NCBI RefSeq assembly: GCF_014697075.1
Contig: NZ_JACJRE010000005.1
Location: forward strand, 1 to 64,000
From: Tolypothrix sp. FACHB-123
GTDB taxonomy: Bacteria; Cyanobacteriota; Cyanobacteriia; Cyanobacteriales; Nostocaceae
Length of the DNA: 64,000 nucleotides
Direction: 5' to 3'
Position numbers and translations under genes: made by a program
In this document: positions 20,252 to 28,069 of the stretch, piece by piece
How positions within the stretch are numbered: the first letter of the stretch is position 1
How the letters are laid out: the number at the start of each line of letters is the position of its first letter
The notes under the pieces: generated by a model
The model's input: only the letters and a program-made list of their open reading frames with translations
What the model was told of the DNA's origin: nothing
Databases searched by the model: none

Positions 20252-21064
20252 ATGGTAAGAAATGAATCTGTAACAAGGATAATAATGTGGCTCTGTTTTG
20301 GTACAGCAATCTTATCTTTGGCTGTCCATTGGCATGTAATGAGAACAGGACAGCAGTTTGAGCAGCAAGCCTCCACAAAGCAAAGCCGTAAGCAGTCGTC
20401 TCAAGGAGGAAATTTCCAAGCGTTGGGAGCATCTGTACCTTCTGGAAAAAGCATACAGAGGCAATCTACATCCCAATCCTCAAAGACAACAAAGCTTCAT
20501 CATCCTAAGTCGGGAACAGCAAGCAAAAATGTAGCCATAACAACTGAGGAGTATCAAATTAATCGATTAGTATCGCCAGAACCAAAACTCAACTCAACGT
20601 CTTTTTTGCCGCAGTCACTGTTACCTCAGGTTTCTGCTCAACAACAATTTTTTAATAGTAATAAACAGACATCCGATCCAAATCAAGTAGTGGTTGATTT
20701 AAGCGATCGCCGCGCCTATGTTTACCGTCAAGAGGTGGTGATAGCCAGCTACCCAATTGCTGTGGGTAAGAAAGGTTGGGAAACGCCTACAGGTTCTTTT
20801 CAAATTATGCACAAGCAGCATAATCCTATATGGCGTCATCCAATTACTGATAAAGTATTTGCAGCAGGCCCTGATAGCCCCTTGGGAGACCGATGGATTG
20901 GTTTTTGGTCAGATGGGCACAACGAAATTGGCTTTCATGGTACGCCAGACAACAGCTCTATGGGCACTGCAATTTCTCATGGCTGTTTAAGAATGCGAAA
21001 TCCTGATGTCCGATTGCTGTACCAGCAGGTAGGGGTGGGGACATCAGTTGTAGTCCGCGAATAA
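20252..21064 (+). CDS. L,D-transpeptidase (YkuD domain)
   Basis: 270 residues. An N-terminal membrane helix (about 9-26) and a low-complexity Ser/Gln-rich linker (30-130) are followed by the YkuD catalytic domain (about 145-270). It begins VVVDLSDRRAYVYRQ and contains FHGT and the active-site motif SHGCLRMRN, with the catalytic Cys encoded at 20984-20986. These enzymes make 3-3 peptidoglycan crosslinks or attach proteins in the periplasm. The ATG at 20252 is chosen over in-frame GTGs at 20243 and 20246 because AAGGTGG lies just upstream of it. Confidence 0.9.
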   Translation: MVRNESVTRIIMWLCFGTAILSLAVHWHVMRTGQQFEQQASTKQSRKQSSQGGNFQALGASVPSGKSIQRQSTSQSSKTTKLHHPKSGTASKNVAITTEEYQINRLVSPEPKLNSTSFLPQSLLPQVSAQQQFFNSNKQTSDPNQVVVDLSDRRAYVYRQEVVIASYPIAVGKKGWETPTGSFQIMHKQHNPIWRHPITDKVFAAGPDSPLGDRWIGFWSDGHNEIGFHGTPDNSSMGTAISHGCLRMRNPDVRLLYQQVGVGTSVVVRE

Positions 21065-21078
21065 TTTTTGTGATTGGT

Positions 21079-21146
21079 CAATGGTCAATAGTCAATAGTC
21101 AATGGTGATGAGCCATTTGGACTATTGACTTTTAACTTTTGACTAT
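21079..21146. repeat. Heptanucleotide repeat with inverted copies (GTCAATA type)
   Basis: Heptads of the GGTCAAT/AGTCAAT kind are followed by their reverse complements (GACTATT, TGACTTT), so the region can form a hairpin. It lies between the convergent L,D-transpeptidase and ComFB-domain genes and may act as a terminator. Confidence 0.7.
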
Positions 21147-21688
21147 GAAGATTGAGCTTTTTGTTCAAAGGTGGGGGCGTAAACTTGTAGCAAGTTGCTA
21201 ACTTGGCGTAGGACTTCGTTACCAGTACTTTTGCCCACGACTGGGGTTCTTTTGTCATTGGGTTGGTCAAGGTTACGACCTATCGCCTCACCTATTTGTT
21301 GGGCAATTAATTCTTGAAGTTCGGCCTTAGCTCTTTGGCGCTGGTAGTTAGCGCCTTCTTCAGTAGTGGCGTATAGGGGAGGTAGGCGGTTGAGTGCATA
21401 AGCTGCAATATCGCCCACATCCAAGGAGCTTTCGCTAGTAGCTTCAATTTCTGCTACTCTGGCGATCGCTTCTGTCAGTACCAACTCTTCCATGACGTTA
21501 ATGAATTGTTTACGAGGTACCGCCACCACTTCGCCGGTCAGTAGCGCCCCCATTAGTCGATCTAACGCCATATACTCTTCGATTGAGAGTTCGGAGGCGT
21601 TATCACAGATGCGCCCAACTTCTGCTTCCATTGCTGGTGTCAGATAACCATCCTGGAGAGCTTGTTCTACAATTTTTTCAATACTCAT
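21143..21688 (-). CDS. ComFB-domain protein (cyclic dinucleotide receptor family)
   Basis: 181 residues from the ATG at 21688 (MSIEKIVEQALQDGYLTPAM). The N-terminal part is helical. The middle (about 75-150) matches the late-competence ComFB domain, including DVGDIAAYALNRLPPLYATT and a helix ending QQIGEAIGRNL. Cyanobacterial ComFB proteins have been reported to bind c-di-GMP or c-di-AMP and to influence motility and natural competence; the ligand here is inferred. The longer frame to 21736 starts with sequence unlike the family. It is a single gene convergent with the transpeptidase. Confidence 0.85.
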   Translation of the reverse strand: MSIEKIVEQALQDGYLTPAMEAEVGRICDNASELSIEEYMALDRLMGALLTGEVVAVPRKQFINVMEELVLTEAIARVAEIEATSESSLDVGDIAAYALNRLPPLYATTEEGANYQRQRAKAELQELIAQQIGEAIGRNLDQPNDKRTPVVGKSTGNEVLRQVSNLLQVYAPTFEQKAQSS

Positions 21689-21809
21689 AACACTAATCAT
21701 TTTTAAGCCACCGCAGCAAAGTAGGGTCGGTACCAATCTAGTTTATTTTGCCTAATTATAGGCAAAATAATATACAAATAATGTACAGTTGCGCTCAATA
21801 TTATCTCAG

Positions 21810-22745
21810 CTACTCAAAAACCTTAGTACGCCAAGGTGTTGGATCAACAGATTTTCCATTGACATATAGACCCCAGTGTAAATGAGGTCCAGTTGATGCT
21901 CCCGTTGAACCTACTGCGCCAATTAGCTGGCCAGCCTTGACAACATCACCTTCTTTGACGTTAATGCGACTGAGGTGCATGAAAATACTTGTCACTCCTT
22001 GACCGTGATCGATACCAACAACATTACCGTGAACTCGAAACCCTTCTGATACTTTGCCAACCAATGCTACTTTCCCTGCTGCTGGAGCAGTTACGGCTGA
22101 ACCCTGTGCACCAGCATAGTCAACGCCACGATGATAATAATCATTGGCGAATTTACCATTATAGTAACGGCGTACACCATAAATTGTACTCATGCGTCCA
22201 GCATTTGGCTTTAAAAACTTCCCACTCCAGTACTTTTGGGGAGTTTGAAGGGCTTTAAAAGCTGCTACTCGTTTTAGTTCTAGCTCTGTCGCTCGCACTC
22301 CGGCTTTGCCTGGCGGTAAATTAATCCGTTGTACGGGAAATTTGCGATTTCGCACCTGTACTGACAGGTTTTGTACCTGACCATCCCCGGAGATTTGGAT
22401 TGTTCTAGTTCCAGGTTTTTCTAGGGGAGTGGTGGGGATAAAAGCGCGATATTTATTGGGTGCTATTTCAAATGCTGGGTAAGTTTGATCGCCACTCACC
22501 ACTGTTGGGTTATTGTCATTCGCTGGATTATCTAAATTGATCATCACTGAGACAGTATCACCCAACTGCGGATTCTTAGGAGTTAGCTCTACCTGCAATG
22601 CATCTACAGGCGAAGCTAAAGCAACGGGAAAGGCTGCAAACATCCCAATAACCAAATTTGTTGTACAGCGATTGGCTGTCAAACCTTTGATATTAAAACC
22701 AAGCAAGTTTTTTTGATTATTATTAGTGCGATCCTTGATAGTCAT
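21810..22745 (-). CDS. M23-family peptidoglycan endopeptidase (LytM/NlpD type)
   Basis: 311 residues. A basic N-terminus and signal helix (about 31-50) lead into an Ig-like region (50-140), then the M23 domain (about 195-305). The metal-binding His and Asp are seen in YHRGVDYAG, and the catalytic HLHWGLYV with GPHLHWG near the C-terminus, preceded by GSTGASTGPH. The sequence suggests active periplasmic hydrolysis of peptide crosslinks, in contrast to degenerate activator homologues. The ATG at 22745 fits. Confidence 0.92.
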   Translation of the reverse strand: MTIKDRTNNNQKNLLGFNIKGLTANRCTTNLVIGMFAAFPVALASPVDALQVELTPKNPQLGDTVSVMINLDNPANDNNPTVVSGDQTYPAFEIAPNKYRAFIPTTPLEKPGTRTIQISGDGQVQNLSVQVRNRKFPVQRINLPPGKAGVRATELELKRVAAFKALQTPQKYWSGKFLKPNAGRMSTIYGVRRYYNGKFANDYYHRGVDYAGAQGSAVTAPAAGKVALVGKVSEGFRVHGNVVGIDHGQGVTSIFMHLSRINVKEGDVVKAGQLIGAVGSTGASTGPHLHWGLYVNGKSVDPTPWRTKVFE

Positions 22746-23040
22746 AGAGCCACAAAAAACTTCACGTCTGTGGACAACAGACTAGCTTACTACTACTCAT
22801 GTTTCCTCATTGAAGTAAATGTTCTGTAGAAAGATAAATCTCCGTAAATTGTTCAGAGACTAAACTCTAATTGCCTTTTTGTCAAGAATCGGGAACGTTA
22901 ATTAATGTAGCTATACTGGTACCTGAGAACTAAAATCGGTATCCTGAGGCAAAACTATTTTGGGAACAACGGGTAGTTTAACTGTATTCTTTATTTTAAT
23001 CTATCGATCCCAGGTAATTATTTTTATACTGTTACAAATT

Positions 23041-24012
23041 TTAGCTAAACCATGCCAGCCAAAGGGGAAGTGCTAGCAATAATCCGACAAAACTTAAGGC
23101 AATACTGCTTGCCAATAAACTGCGATCTAGGTCGTAAACTTCTGCCAAAATCAGTACAGAAAGCCCTGTGGGTGTTCCCGACATCAGTACCAATACAAGA
23201 CGTGGTTCACCAATTACACCTAAATACGTAGCGCTTAACCCTACCAATAAAGGTACAATTAACACTTTCAGCAGACTGGCAACTAAAGCCATTTGAAAAC
23301 TTTTCCAGCCTTTCATTGCTTGCATCCGTAGACCAACTAGCAATAAAGCAAAGGCGATAACGACCCAAACTGCTTGTTCTAGCCCTGACTCAACTATTGC
23401 TGGAAATTTGATAAATTGAGTATTTAAACCGATAAAAAATGTCCATAAACTGGGGACAGTTAACAAATCTCGTAACTGAATCCACCAATGGTTTTGGGTT
23501 TGTCTGTTGCCAAAATAGCTAGCGATGAGGACAGCAATACCGTATGTGCCGACGACGTTGTTAGTCACACTAAATAATACTGCCCAATCCATATTGGCCG
23601 GGCCTGTCAGTACTTGTGCGAGTGTTAAGCCAACGAAGCCTGTATTACCTAAAATTGTCGCTAAAATAAAACTGCCTAAACTAGCCCGGTCTAAAGAGTT
23701 AACTCTAGGTAAATCCAGATTTATCTGTTCTGAGTCCAATTGACGCTGGGCTAAAAATTGTAGACCCCACCAAATTAATGTTGCAAGTACCAGACTGACG
23801 ATTAATATGAGAACTGCGATCGCAGGTATTAATCCCCCATGAGATAAATCGGTGTGACGCGCTAAAACAAAAAGTTGTAAGGGAACTCCTACCCAGTAGA
23901 GCATATACCCCAGTAATTTGAGGAAACTATCGGGGATAAACCGAGACAGTATGATTCCTAGACCAATCCAGGTGAACAGGGGAGCATAAGCATGGAGTAG
24001 GTTTTCAATCAT
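23041..24012 (-). CDS. Auxin-efflux-carrier (AEC) family permease
   Basis: 323 residues with about ten membrane helices in two halves separated by a hydrophilic loop (about 88-105), the AEC topology. Recognisable segments are the helix FILATILGNTGFVGLTLAQ, with the family's central Asn-Pro-like break replaced by GNTGF, and LVLVLMSGTPTGLSVLILAE in the second half. Bacterial members export or import organic acids and other small metabolites; the substrate is unknown. The ATG at 24012 is natural. It is flanked by repeat-rich spacers. Confidence 0.88.
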   Translation of the reverse strand: MIENLLHAYAPLFTWIGLGIILSRFIPDSFLKLLGYMLYWVGVPLQLFVLARHTDLSHGGLIPAIAVLILIVSLVLATLIWWGLQFLAQRQLDSEQINLDLPRVNSLDRASLGSFILATILGNTGFVGLTLAQVLTGPANMDWAVLFSVTNNVVGTYGIAVLIASYFGNRQTQNHWWIQLRDLLTVPSLWTFFIGLNTQFIKFPAIVESGLEQAVWVVIAFALLLVGLRMQAMKGWKSFQMALVASLLKVLIVPLLVGLSATYLGVIGEPRLVLVLMSGTPTGLSVLILAEVYDLDRSLLASSIALSFVGLLLALPLWLAWFS

Positions 24013-24160
24013 CTAGTCAATTGTCAGTGGTCAGTAGTCAGTTGTCATCGTCAGTTTTTAGGGGTCAGTTGTCAAGGATAATTTAGATGAATTGGAGTAT
24101 TGTTGATGGTTGACCGTTGACTATTGACTATTGAGTGTTGAGTGTTGAGTTTTGATTTTT
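24005..24160. repeat. Heptanucleotide repeat cluster between the AEC gene and devA, entering devA
   Basis: Units such as GTCAGTG, AGTCAGT, GACTATT and TTGAGTG run through the spacer and into the 3' end of the devA frame, where the TTGAGTG units encode the last residues (KTQHSTLNSQ). Confidence 0.8.
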
Positions 24161-24906
24161 GGTTTTAATTTACCGTCCTCGAGATGGACTATGCGATCGG
24201 CGATATCGAGAATACGGTTGTCATGGGTAACCATGAGGATAGTACAGCCTTGCTCTTTAGCCAATTTTTGCATGAGGTTAACCACATCTCGACCAGATTG
24301 ACTATCGAGGGCGGCTGTGGGTTCATCAGCTAAGACAATTTGTGGATGGCTGACTAACGCACGAGCGATCGCTACTCGTTGTTTTTGACCACCTGAGAGC
24401 TGATCGGGATAATAATGTAAGCAATGTTCTAATCCTACCTGCTCTAGGATCTGGGCTGAACGTATGAGTATTGCAGGTAATTCAATTTGCTGGTGTAGTT
24501 CCAAGCCCATTTTCACGTTTTGCAGTACGGTTAAACTTCCATGTAAATTATGTGATTGAAAAATATAACCGTTACGCCGTCTCGCTGCTAATAGTTCTGA
24601 GGGACTAGCACCGCAGAGTTCCCTATCTAATACCCGCAAGCTACCAGATTGAGCAGAACGCAAGCCACCTACCAAGGTAAGAAGTGTAGTTTTACCCGAT
24701 CCAGATGGCCCAGTCATAATAATAATTTCGCCACTATTAATTTCTAAGTTGATATTAAATAAAACTTGCTTGCGGAGTTTACCGTGACCAAAAAAATGAT
24801 GGAGATTTTTGATAGAAATGGGAATGGGGCATGGGGCATTGGGCATGGGATGATGAGGAAGAGGAGAAGAGCAAGGGGGACAAGGAGGACTATTGACCAT
24901 TGACAT
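24121..24906 (-). CDS. devA: DevA-type ABC transporter ATPase
   Basis: 261 residues, the ATP-binding subunit of a DevBCA-type exporter. Walker A is MTGPSGSGKTTLLTL, the signature YPDQLSGGQKQRVAIARAL, and Walker B IVLADEPTAALDSQ. IKNLHHFFGHGKLRKQVLF marks the family N-terminus. The ATG at 24906 follows the devC stop codon directly. It adds about 30 residues encoded by CCCATGC-like repeats (Pro/Cys-rich). A start at 24846 (MPNAPCPIPISI) is the conservative alternative. The C-terminal ten residues are also repeat-encoded. In Anabaena, DevBCA exports heterocyst envelope glycolipids. Several paralogous operons exist in Nostocales, so the substrate is uncertain. Confidence 0.92.
   Translation of the reverse strand: MSMVNSPPCPPCSSPLPHHPMPNAPCPIPISIKNLHHFFGHGKLRKQVLFNINLEINSGEIIIMTGPSGSGKTTLLTLVGGLRSAQSGSLRVLDRELCGASPSELLAARRRNGYIFQSHNLHGSLTVLQNVKMGLELHQQIELPAILIRSAQILEQVGLEHCLHYYPDQLSGGQKQRVAIARALVSHPQIVLADEPTAALDSQSGRDVVNLMQKLAKEQGCTILMVTHDNRILDIADRIVHLEDGKLKPKIKTQHSTLNSQ
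24820..24880. repeat. Heptanucleotide repeat (CCCATGC type) inside the devA 5' region
   Basis: On the minus strand units such as CCCATGC, CCAATGC and CCCATTC follow one another, translating to Pro/His/Asn/Ala-rich sequence before the conserved DevA domain. Confidence 0.75.
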
Positions 24907-26082
24907 TTAAAACATATCAGCAGGATCAGTAGAACGGAGTTTACGAGTGGCGATCGCACCTGAAATTGCACACATAATCATAGTCAAAATTAATACTTGA
25001 AAAGCTCTGGCTATAGTCATATACATGGGTAAGTTTGTAGCATTACGAGTCAGATGGTACAGACCTAAAGAGACTGCCATACCAGGTAAAAAGCCTAACA
25101 TAGCTAAAATTACTGCTTCTTCAAAGACTACGCTTAATAGGTATAAATTGCGATAACCCATTGCTTTAAAGGTGGCATATTCTCTCACATGGGCGTTGAC
25201 ATCTGTAGACAGGACTTGATAAACCAAAATTACTCCTACAGAAAAACCCATTGATACACCCAAGTTAAAAATAAATCCTATGGGGGAGTTGGTACTCCAA
25301 AAGTCATTTTCAAATTCAATAAATTCTTCGTGGGTTAATACTTTAACCTCATTTCCTAAATGCGATTTTAATTGTGCTATTACCTGTTGTTTATCAACAC
25401 CGGGTTGGACTTGAATTAAACCAATACTGACGCTACCTGCTGGTTGTTGTGGAAGTAACCGCAGAAAGTTTTCATCACTAGTCATTAAAGTCCCATCAGC
25501 ACCAAAGGAAGCCCCAACTTTAAATAGGCCGCTAATAGTTGCTGTCTGGCGTTCGATTTCAGTTTTTATCGAGTTACCCTGTTCAATTTTGTCAATGGTT
25601 TGTTGATATTCTCCTCTTGCACCACGATCAAAAATGAAGGTGTATGGCTGTTTAATTATCGGCAATTGTTGATTAACTTCTGGTAAGTTAAAAACTGGTT
25701 TATCTGGATTAAAACCAATAACGAGAATGTCTGTATTTTTTCTGGTTTGGGGATTTTTCCAAACCATAATGCTGGTATAAATTCCCTCTGCTGACTTTAC
25801 TCCTGGTACATCCATTGCTTGGTAAAGTCGTCTGCGAGAAAAGTTAGACATTCTTTGAAAGTTACGGCTATGGGAACCGATGACAACGATATCTGAGAGT
25901 AAACTGCGATGTAGTCTGGTGTTACTGTCATATAATGCACTCTGAAAACCAAATTGCATAAACATCAGCACATCTGCAAAGGCGATTCCTGATAATGCTA
26001 CTAGTAGCCGACTTTTTTCATGACTTAGTTGTAGCCATCCTAAAGGTGTTCGTCGTCGCAGTTGTTTGATGAATTTTTTCAT
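24907..26082 (-). CDS. devC: DevC-type ABC transporter permease
   Basis: 391 residues from the ATG at 26082 (MKKFIKQLRRRTPLGWLQLS). The topology is one N-terminal membrane helix (about 27-48), a large periplasmic domain (about 50-270) and three C-terminal helices, that is the FtsX/MacB-like permease fold. QLSHEKSRLLVALSGIAFAD is a DevC-type motif and YATFKAMGYRN is the coupling segment. A longer frame to 26142 is discarded because its extra codons come from a dispersed repeat (26116-26165). The stop codon abuts devA. About 340 repeat-bearing bases separate it from devB. Confidence 0.92.
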   Translation of the reverse strand: MKKFIKQLRRRTPLGWLQLSHEKSRLLVALSGIAFADVLMFMQFGFQSALYDSNTRLHRSLLSDIVVIGSHSRNFQRMSNFSRRRLYQAMDVPGVKSAEGIYTSIMVWKNPQTRKNTDILVIGFNPDKPVFNLPEVNQQLPIIKQPYTFIFDRGARGEYQQTIDKIEQGNSIKTEIERQTATISGLFKVGASFGADGTLMTSDENFLRLLPQQPAGSVSIGLIQVQPGVDKQQVIAQLKSHLGNEVKVLTHEEFIEFENDFWSTNSPIGFIFNLGVSMGFSVGVILVYQVLSTDVNAHVREYATFKAMGYRNLYLLSVVFEEAVILAMLGFLPGMAVSLGLYHLTRNATNLPMYMTIARAFQVLILTMIMCAISGAIATRKLRSTDPADMF

Positions 26083-26115
26083 ATTTTCTGATGGAGGAAT
26101 AATTTCGTAGTGAGT

Positions 26116-26165
26116 TAGCGCGGTCTTGGGGGTTTCCCCCATGAGCGACTAACGAACCCGAAGGG
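26116..26165. repeat. Dispersed hairpin repeat, copy A
   Basis: Contains GTCTTGGGGG, TTT and CCCCCATGAG followed by CGACTAACGAACCCGAAGGG. A second copy in opposite orientation lies at 47001-47050; 38 of 43 core positions match. Inner GGGGG/CCCCC and outer GTTAG-CGC / GCG-A-CTAAC arms can pair, with one unpaired base. Confidence 0.85.
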
Positions 26166-26280
26166 TTAGGACTCAAGTCCGGAATTTTATGACTACGAAT
26201 GCATCACAATTAATGAATCACAACTATTAGCTTGTTCGGTTGATTTTTAAGAAAGAACGAACCACAAAAACCCAAAGTTC

Positions 26281-26385
26281 ACGTTCCACAAAGTCGTTCC
26301 CGTAGAGCCTTCGGTATAGCTTCTCTACGAGAGGCTACGCCAAGGCTTAGCGCGTAGCGTCTCCTTTAGGCGAAGGGTAGGAAAA
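26281..26385. repeat. Nostoc-type palindromic intergenic repeat
   Basis: A run of nested short palindromes, including GCTACGC (about 26333) with GCGTAGC (about 26353) and TCTCTACGAGAGG. Sequence of this kind is widespread between genes in Nostoc. It lies between devB and devC, so it will be in the transcript of the operon. Confidence 0.75.
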
Positions 26386-26420
26386 AAAGAAGAGAAGTTA
26401 AGCTTCAAATCCGCAAATTT

Positions 26421-27620
26421 TCAAAGTTGAATTATTACTTTGACTTGCATATTGGTAAATTTAGCGGCTTGATTGCTAGAAGCTGGATCTAGACGCACGC
26501 GCACTTCAATTACTCGACCATCAATGTTGCTAGAGGGATCGGTATTAACGACGTTTTGGCGGCGTACCTGTAAACCAATCCAATCTACTTTTCCTTGTAA
26601 TTGTTCGGGGAGAAAATCATTAATTATTTGCACTTTTTGTCCGGGTTGGACTTTGCTGATGTCGCTTTCGTAAACTTCAGCAATAGCGTACATTTGCTTG
26701 GTTTGTCCGAGATTAATAATTCCGTCATCGGAAATGATTTCTCCGGGACGGGTATGAATCTCGAATACTTGACCATCTTGGGGCGATCGCACGTAAGCTT
26801 GTTGTAAGTTTACTTTGGCTACATTCATGGCCGCTACAGCACGTTGCACTTCGGCTTGTGCGGCGGCGACATCTACACTGCGAACTTCTGCAATCTGTTC
26901 TAAGTTGGCGCTGGCTTCTTTAATTTGTTGCTGGCTGGCTGATTGGATTTGCTGTAACTCGGCTTTGGCGGCTTGTAAAGTTTTACGTTCTTTTTCTAAA
27001 TTCAGGCTTTTGCTATCTTTTTGGGACGCGGAAACGGCTCCTTGTGCGTATAGCTGCTGATAGCGGTTGTCTTCTTCAGTGGCATTTTTTACTTGCGCTT
27101 CTAAACGTTCAATTGTGGCTATTTGGAATGCAATCTGGCCTTTGCGTTCGGCTGCTAAACGCGCGATCGCAGCTTTTTGGGCAACAATTTCACCTGGTTT
27201 GGCTCCAGCTTTGGTTTTGGCTAAATTAGCTTGGGCTACTTTGACTTGTTCTTGTGCTTCTTGTAAGGCGGCTTCTAGGCGATCGCGGCTGTCTAAAATT
27301 GCAATAATTTGATTTTTTTTGACTCTATCTCCTTCTTTAACTAATAACTGCTCTACCCGACTTCCTTGGGCAGTTACACTAGCAGAAATTTTAATTATTT
27401 CTCCCTTAGGTGATAGCTTGCCTAAAGCCGTTACCGTTTTAATTTCTGGTAGTTTTTTAGCTGTTGTTTGTAAATTTTGATTGTCGGAATATCGCCACCT
27501 TTTTACTGTATAAAAGCTGATTCCGCTCACTAATAAAGATGCAACCACACTAATAAAAACAGATATACGCAGAATTGATTTAGGGGACAATCTGTACCCT
27601 AACTTTGAGTGTTGCACCAT
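26421..27620 (-). CDS. devB: DevB-type membrane fusion (HlyD family) protein
   Basis: 399 residues. A membrane helix (about 18-42) is followed by a lipoyl/barrel-sandwich half (about 62-110, LGKLSPKGEIIKIS and VKEGDRVKKNQIIAILDSRD), a coiled coil (about 112-255, Ala/Gln/Glu-rich), the second half and a beta-barrel domain (about 260-398). This is the periplasmic adaptor that links the DevC/DevA pump to a TolC-like outer membrane channel (HgdD in Anabaena, not in this window). The ATG at 27620 fits. A candidate NtcA-dependent promoter lies about 220 bases upstream. Confidence 0.92.
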   Translation of the reverse strand: MVQHSKLGYRLSPKSILRISVFISVVASLLVSGISFYTVKRWRYSDNQNLQTTAKKLPEIKTVTALGKLSPKGEIIKISASVTAQGSRVEQLLVKEGDRVKKNQIIAILDSRDRLEAALQEAQEQVKVAQANLAKTKAGAKPGEIVAQKAAIARLAAERKGQIAFQIATIERLEAQVKNATEEDNRYQQLYAQGAVSASQKDSKSLNLEKERKTLQAAKAELQQIQSASQQQIKEASANLEQIAEVRSVDVAAAQAEVQRAVAAMNVAKVNLQQAYVRSPQDGQVFEIHTRPGEIISDDGIINLGQTKQMYAIAEVYESDISKVQPGQKVQIINDFLPEQLQGKVDWIGLQVRRQNVVNTDPSSNIDGRVIEVRVRLDPASSNQAAKFTNMQVKVIIQL

Positions 27621-27663
27621 ATATTACCTCTTACTGGTGGCGCAGGCAGTTTAACAATCTGTT

Positions 27664-27700
27664 AATAATTCGTAGTTCGTAATTTGTAATTCGTAATTGT
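27664..27700. repeat. Heptanucleotide repeat (AATTCGT type) in the devB leader
   Basis: Units AATTCGT, AGTTCGT, AATTTGT, AATTCGT follow one another between the proposed start of transcription and devB. Confidence 0.75.
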
Positions 27701-27842
27701 CAAAGTTTTACTGAATCTAGACTGGGGAATTTTGGAGAATTGGTATAGCATGATGTGAATTTATACAGCAAAAACAAGCCTTTCTGAAAATGGAAAGACT
27801 TATGTTTTTTGAACTACTTTTGTTGTTTAAACGTATGGAAGT

Positions 27843-27886
27843 ATGTTAGATTAAAAATTTTTTTGCGGCTGTAACAGCGCCAACAG
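27843..27886 (-). promoter_or_regulatory. Candidate NtcA-activated promoter of devBCA
   Basis: On the minus strand TGTT-N8-TACA (27885-27870, one mismatch to TGTA-N8-TACA) is followed, 22 bases after the TAC, by TAACAT (27848-27843), matching the TAN3T box. This is the spacing of class II NtcA-activated promoters. Transcription would start near 27836 and leave a leader of about 215 bases. Confidence 0.6.
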
Positions 27887-27914
27887 TCATAGTTAAATAA
27901 TGAGATTTGGTGAC

Positions 27915-28069
27915 TTTGGAATGGGGCATTGGGCATTGGAAACAATTTTGGATTTTAGATTTTAGATTAAAATCCAAAATCGCAAATCTAAAATCTAAAA
28001 TTCATTGTCCTCCTTCCCCTCTGCCTGATTTTCCCCCCTGCTCCCTGCCCCTCTGCCTCCTTCCCTCGA
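27915..28069. repeat. Cluster of heptanucleotide repeats between devB and the ATPase gene
   Basis: GGGCATT units, then ATTTTAG/ATTTTGG units with inverted copies (AAAATCC, AAATCTA), then a pyrimidine-rich run of CCCTGCC and TCTGCCT units. An open frame on the + strand here (27907-28200) is repeat-derived. Confidence 0.8.

Noticed and set aside
26083-26142. N-terminal extension of DevC
   Set aside because: Encoded by a dispersed repeat that also occurs at 47001; the internal ATG at 26082 fits the family.
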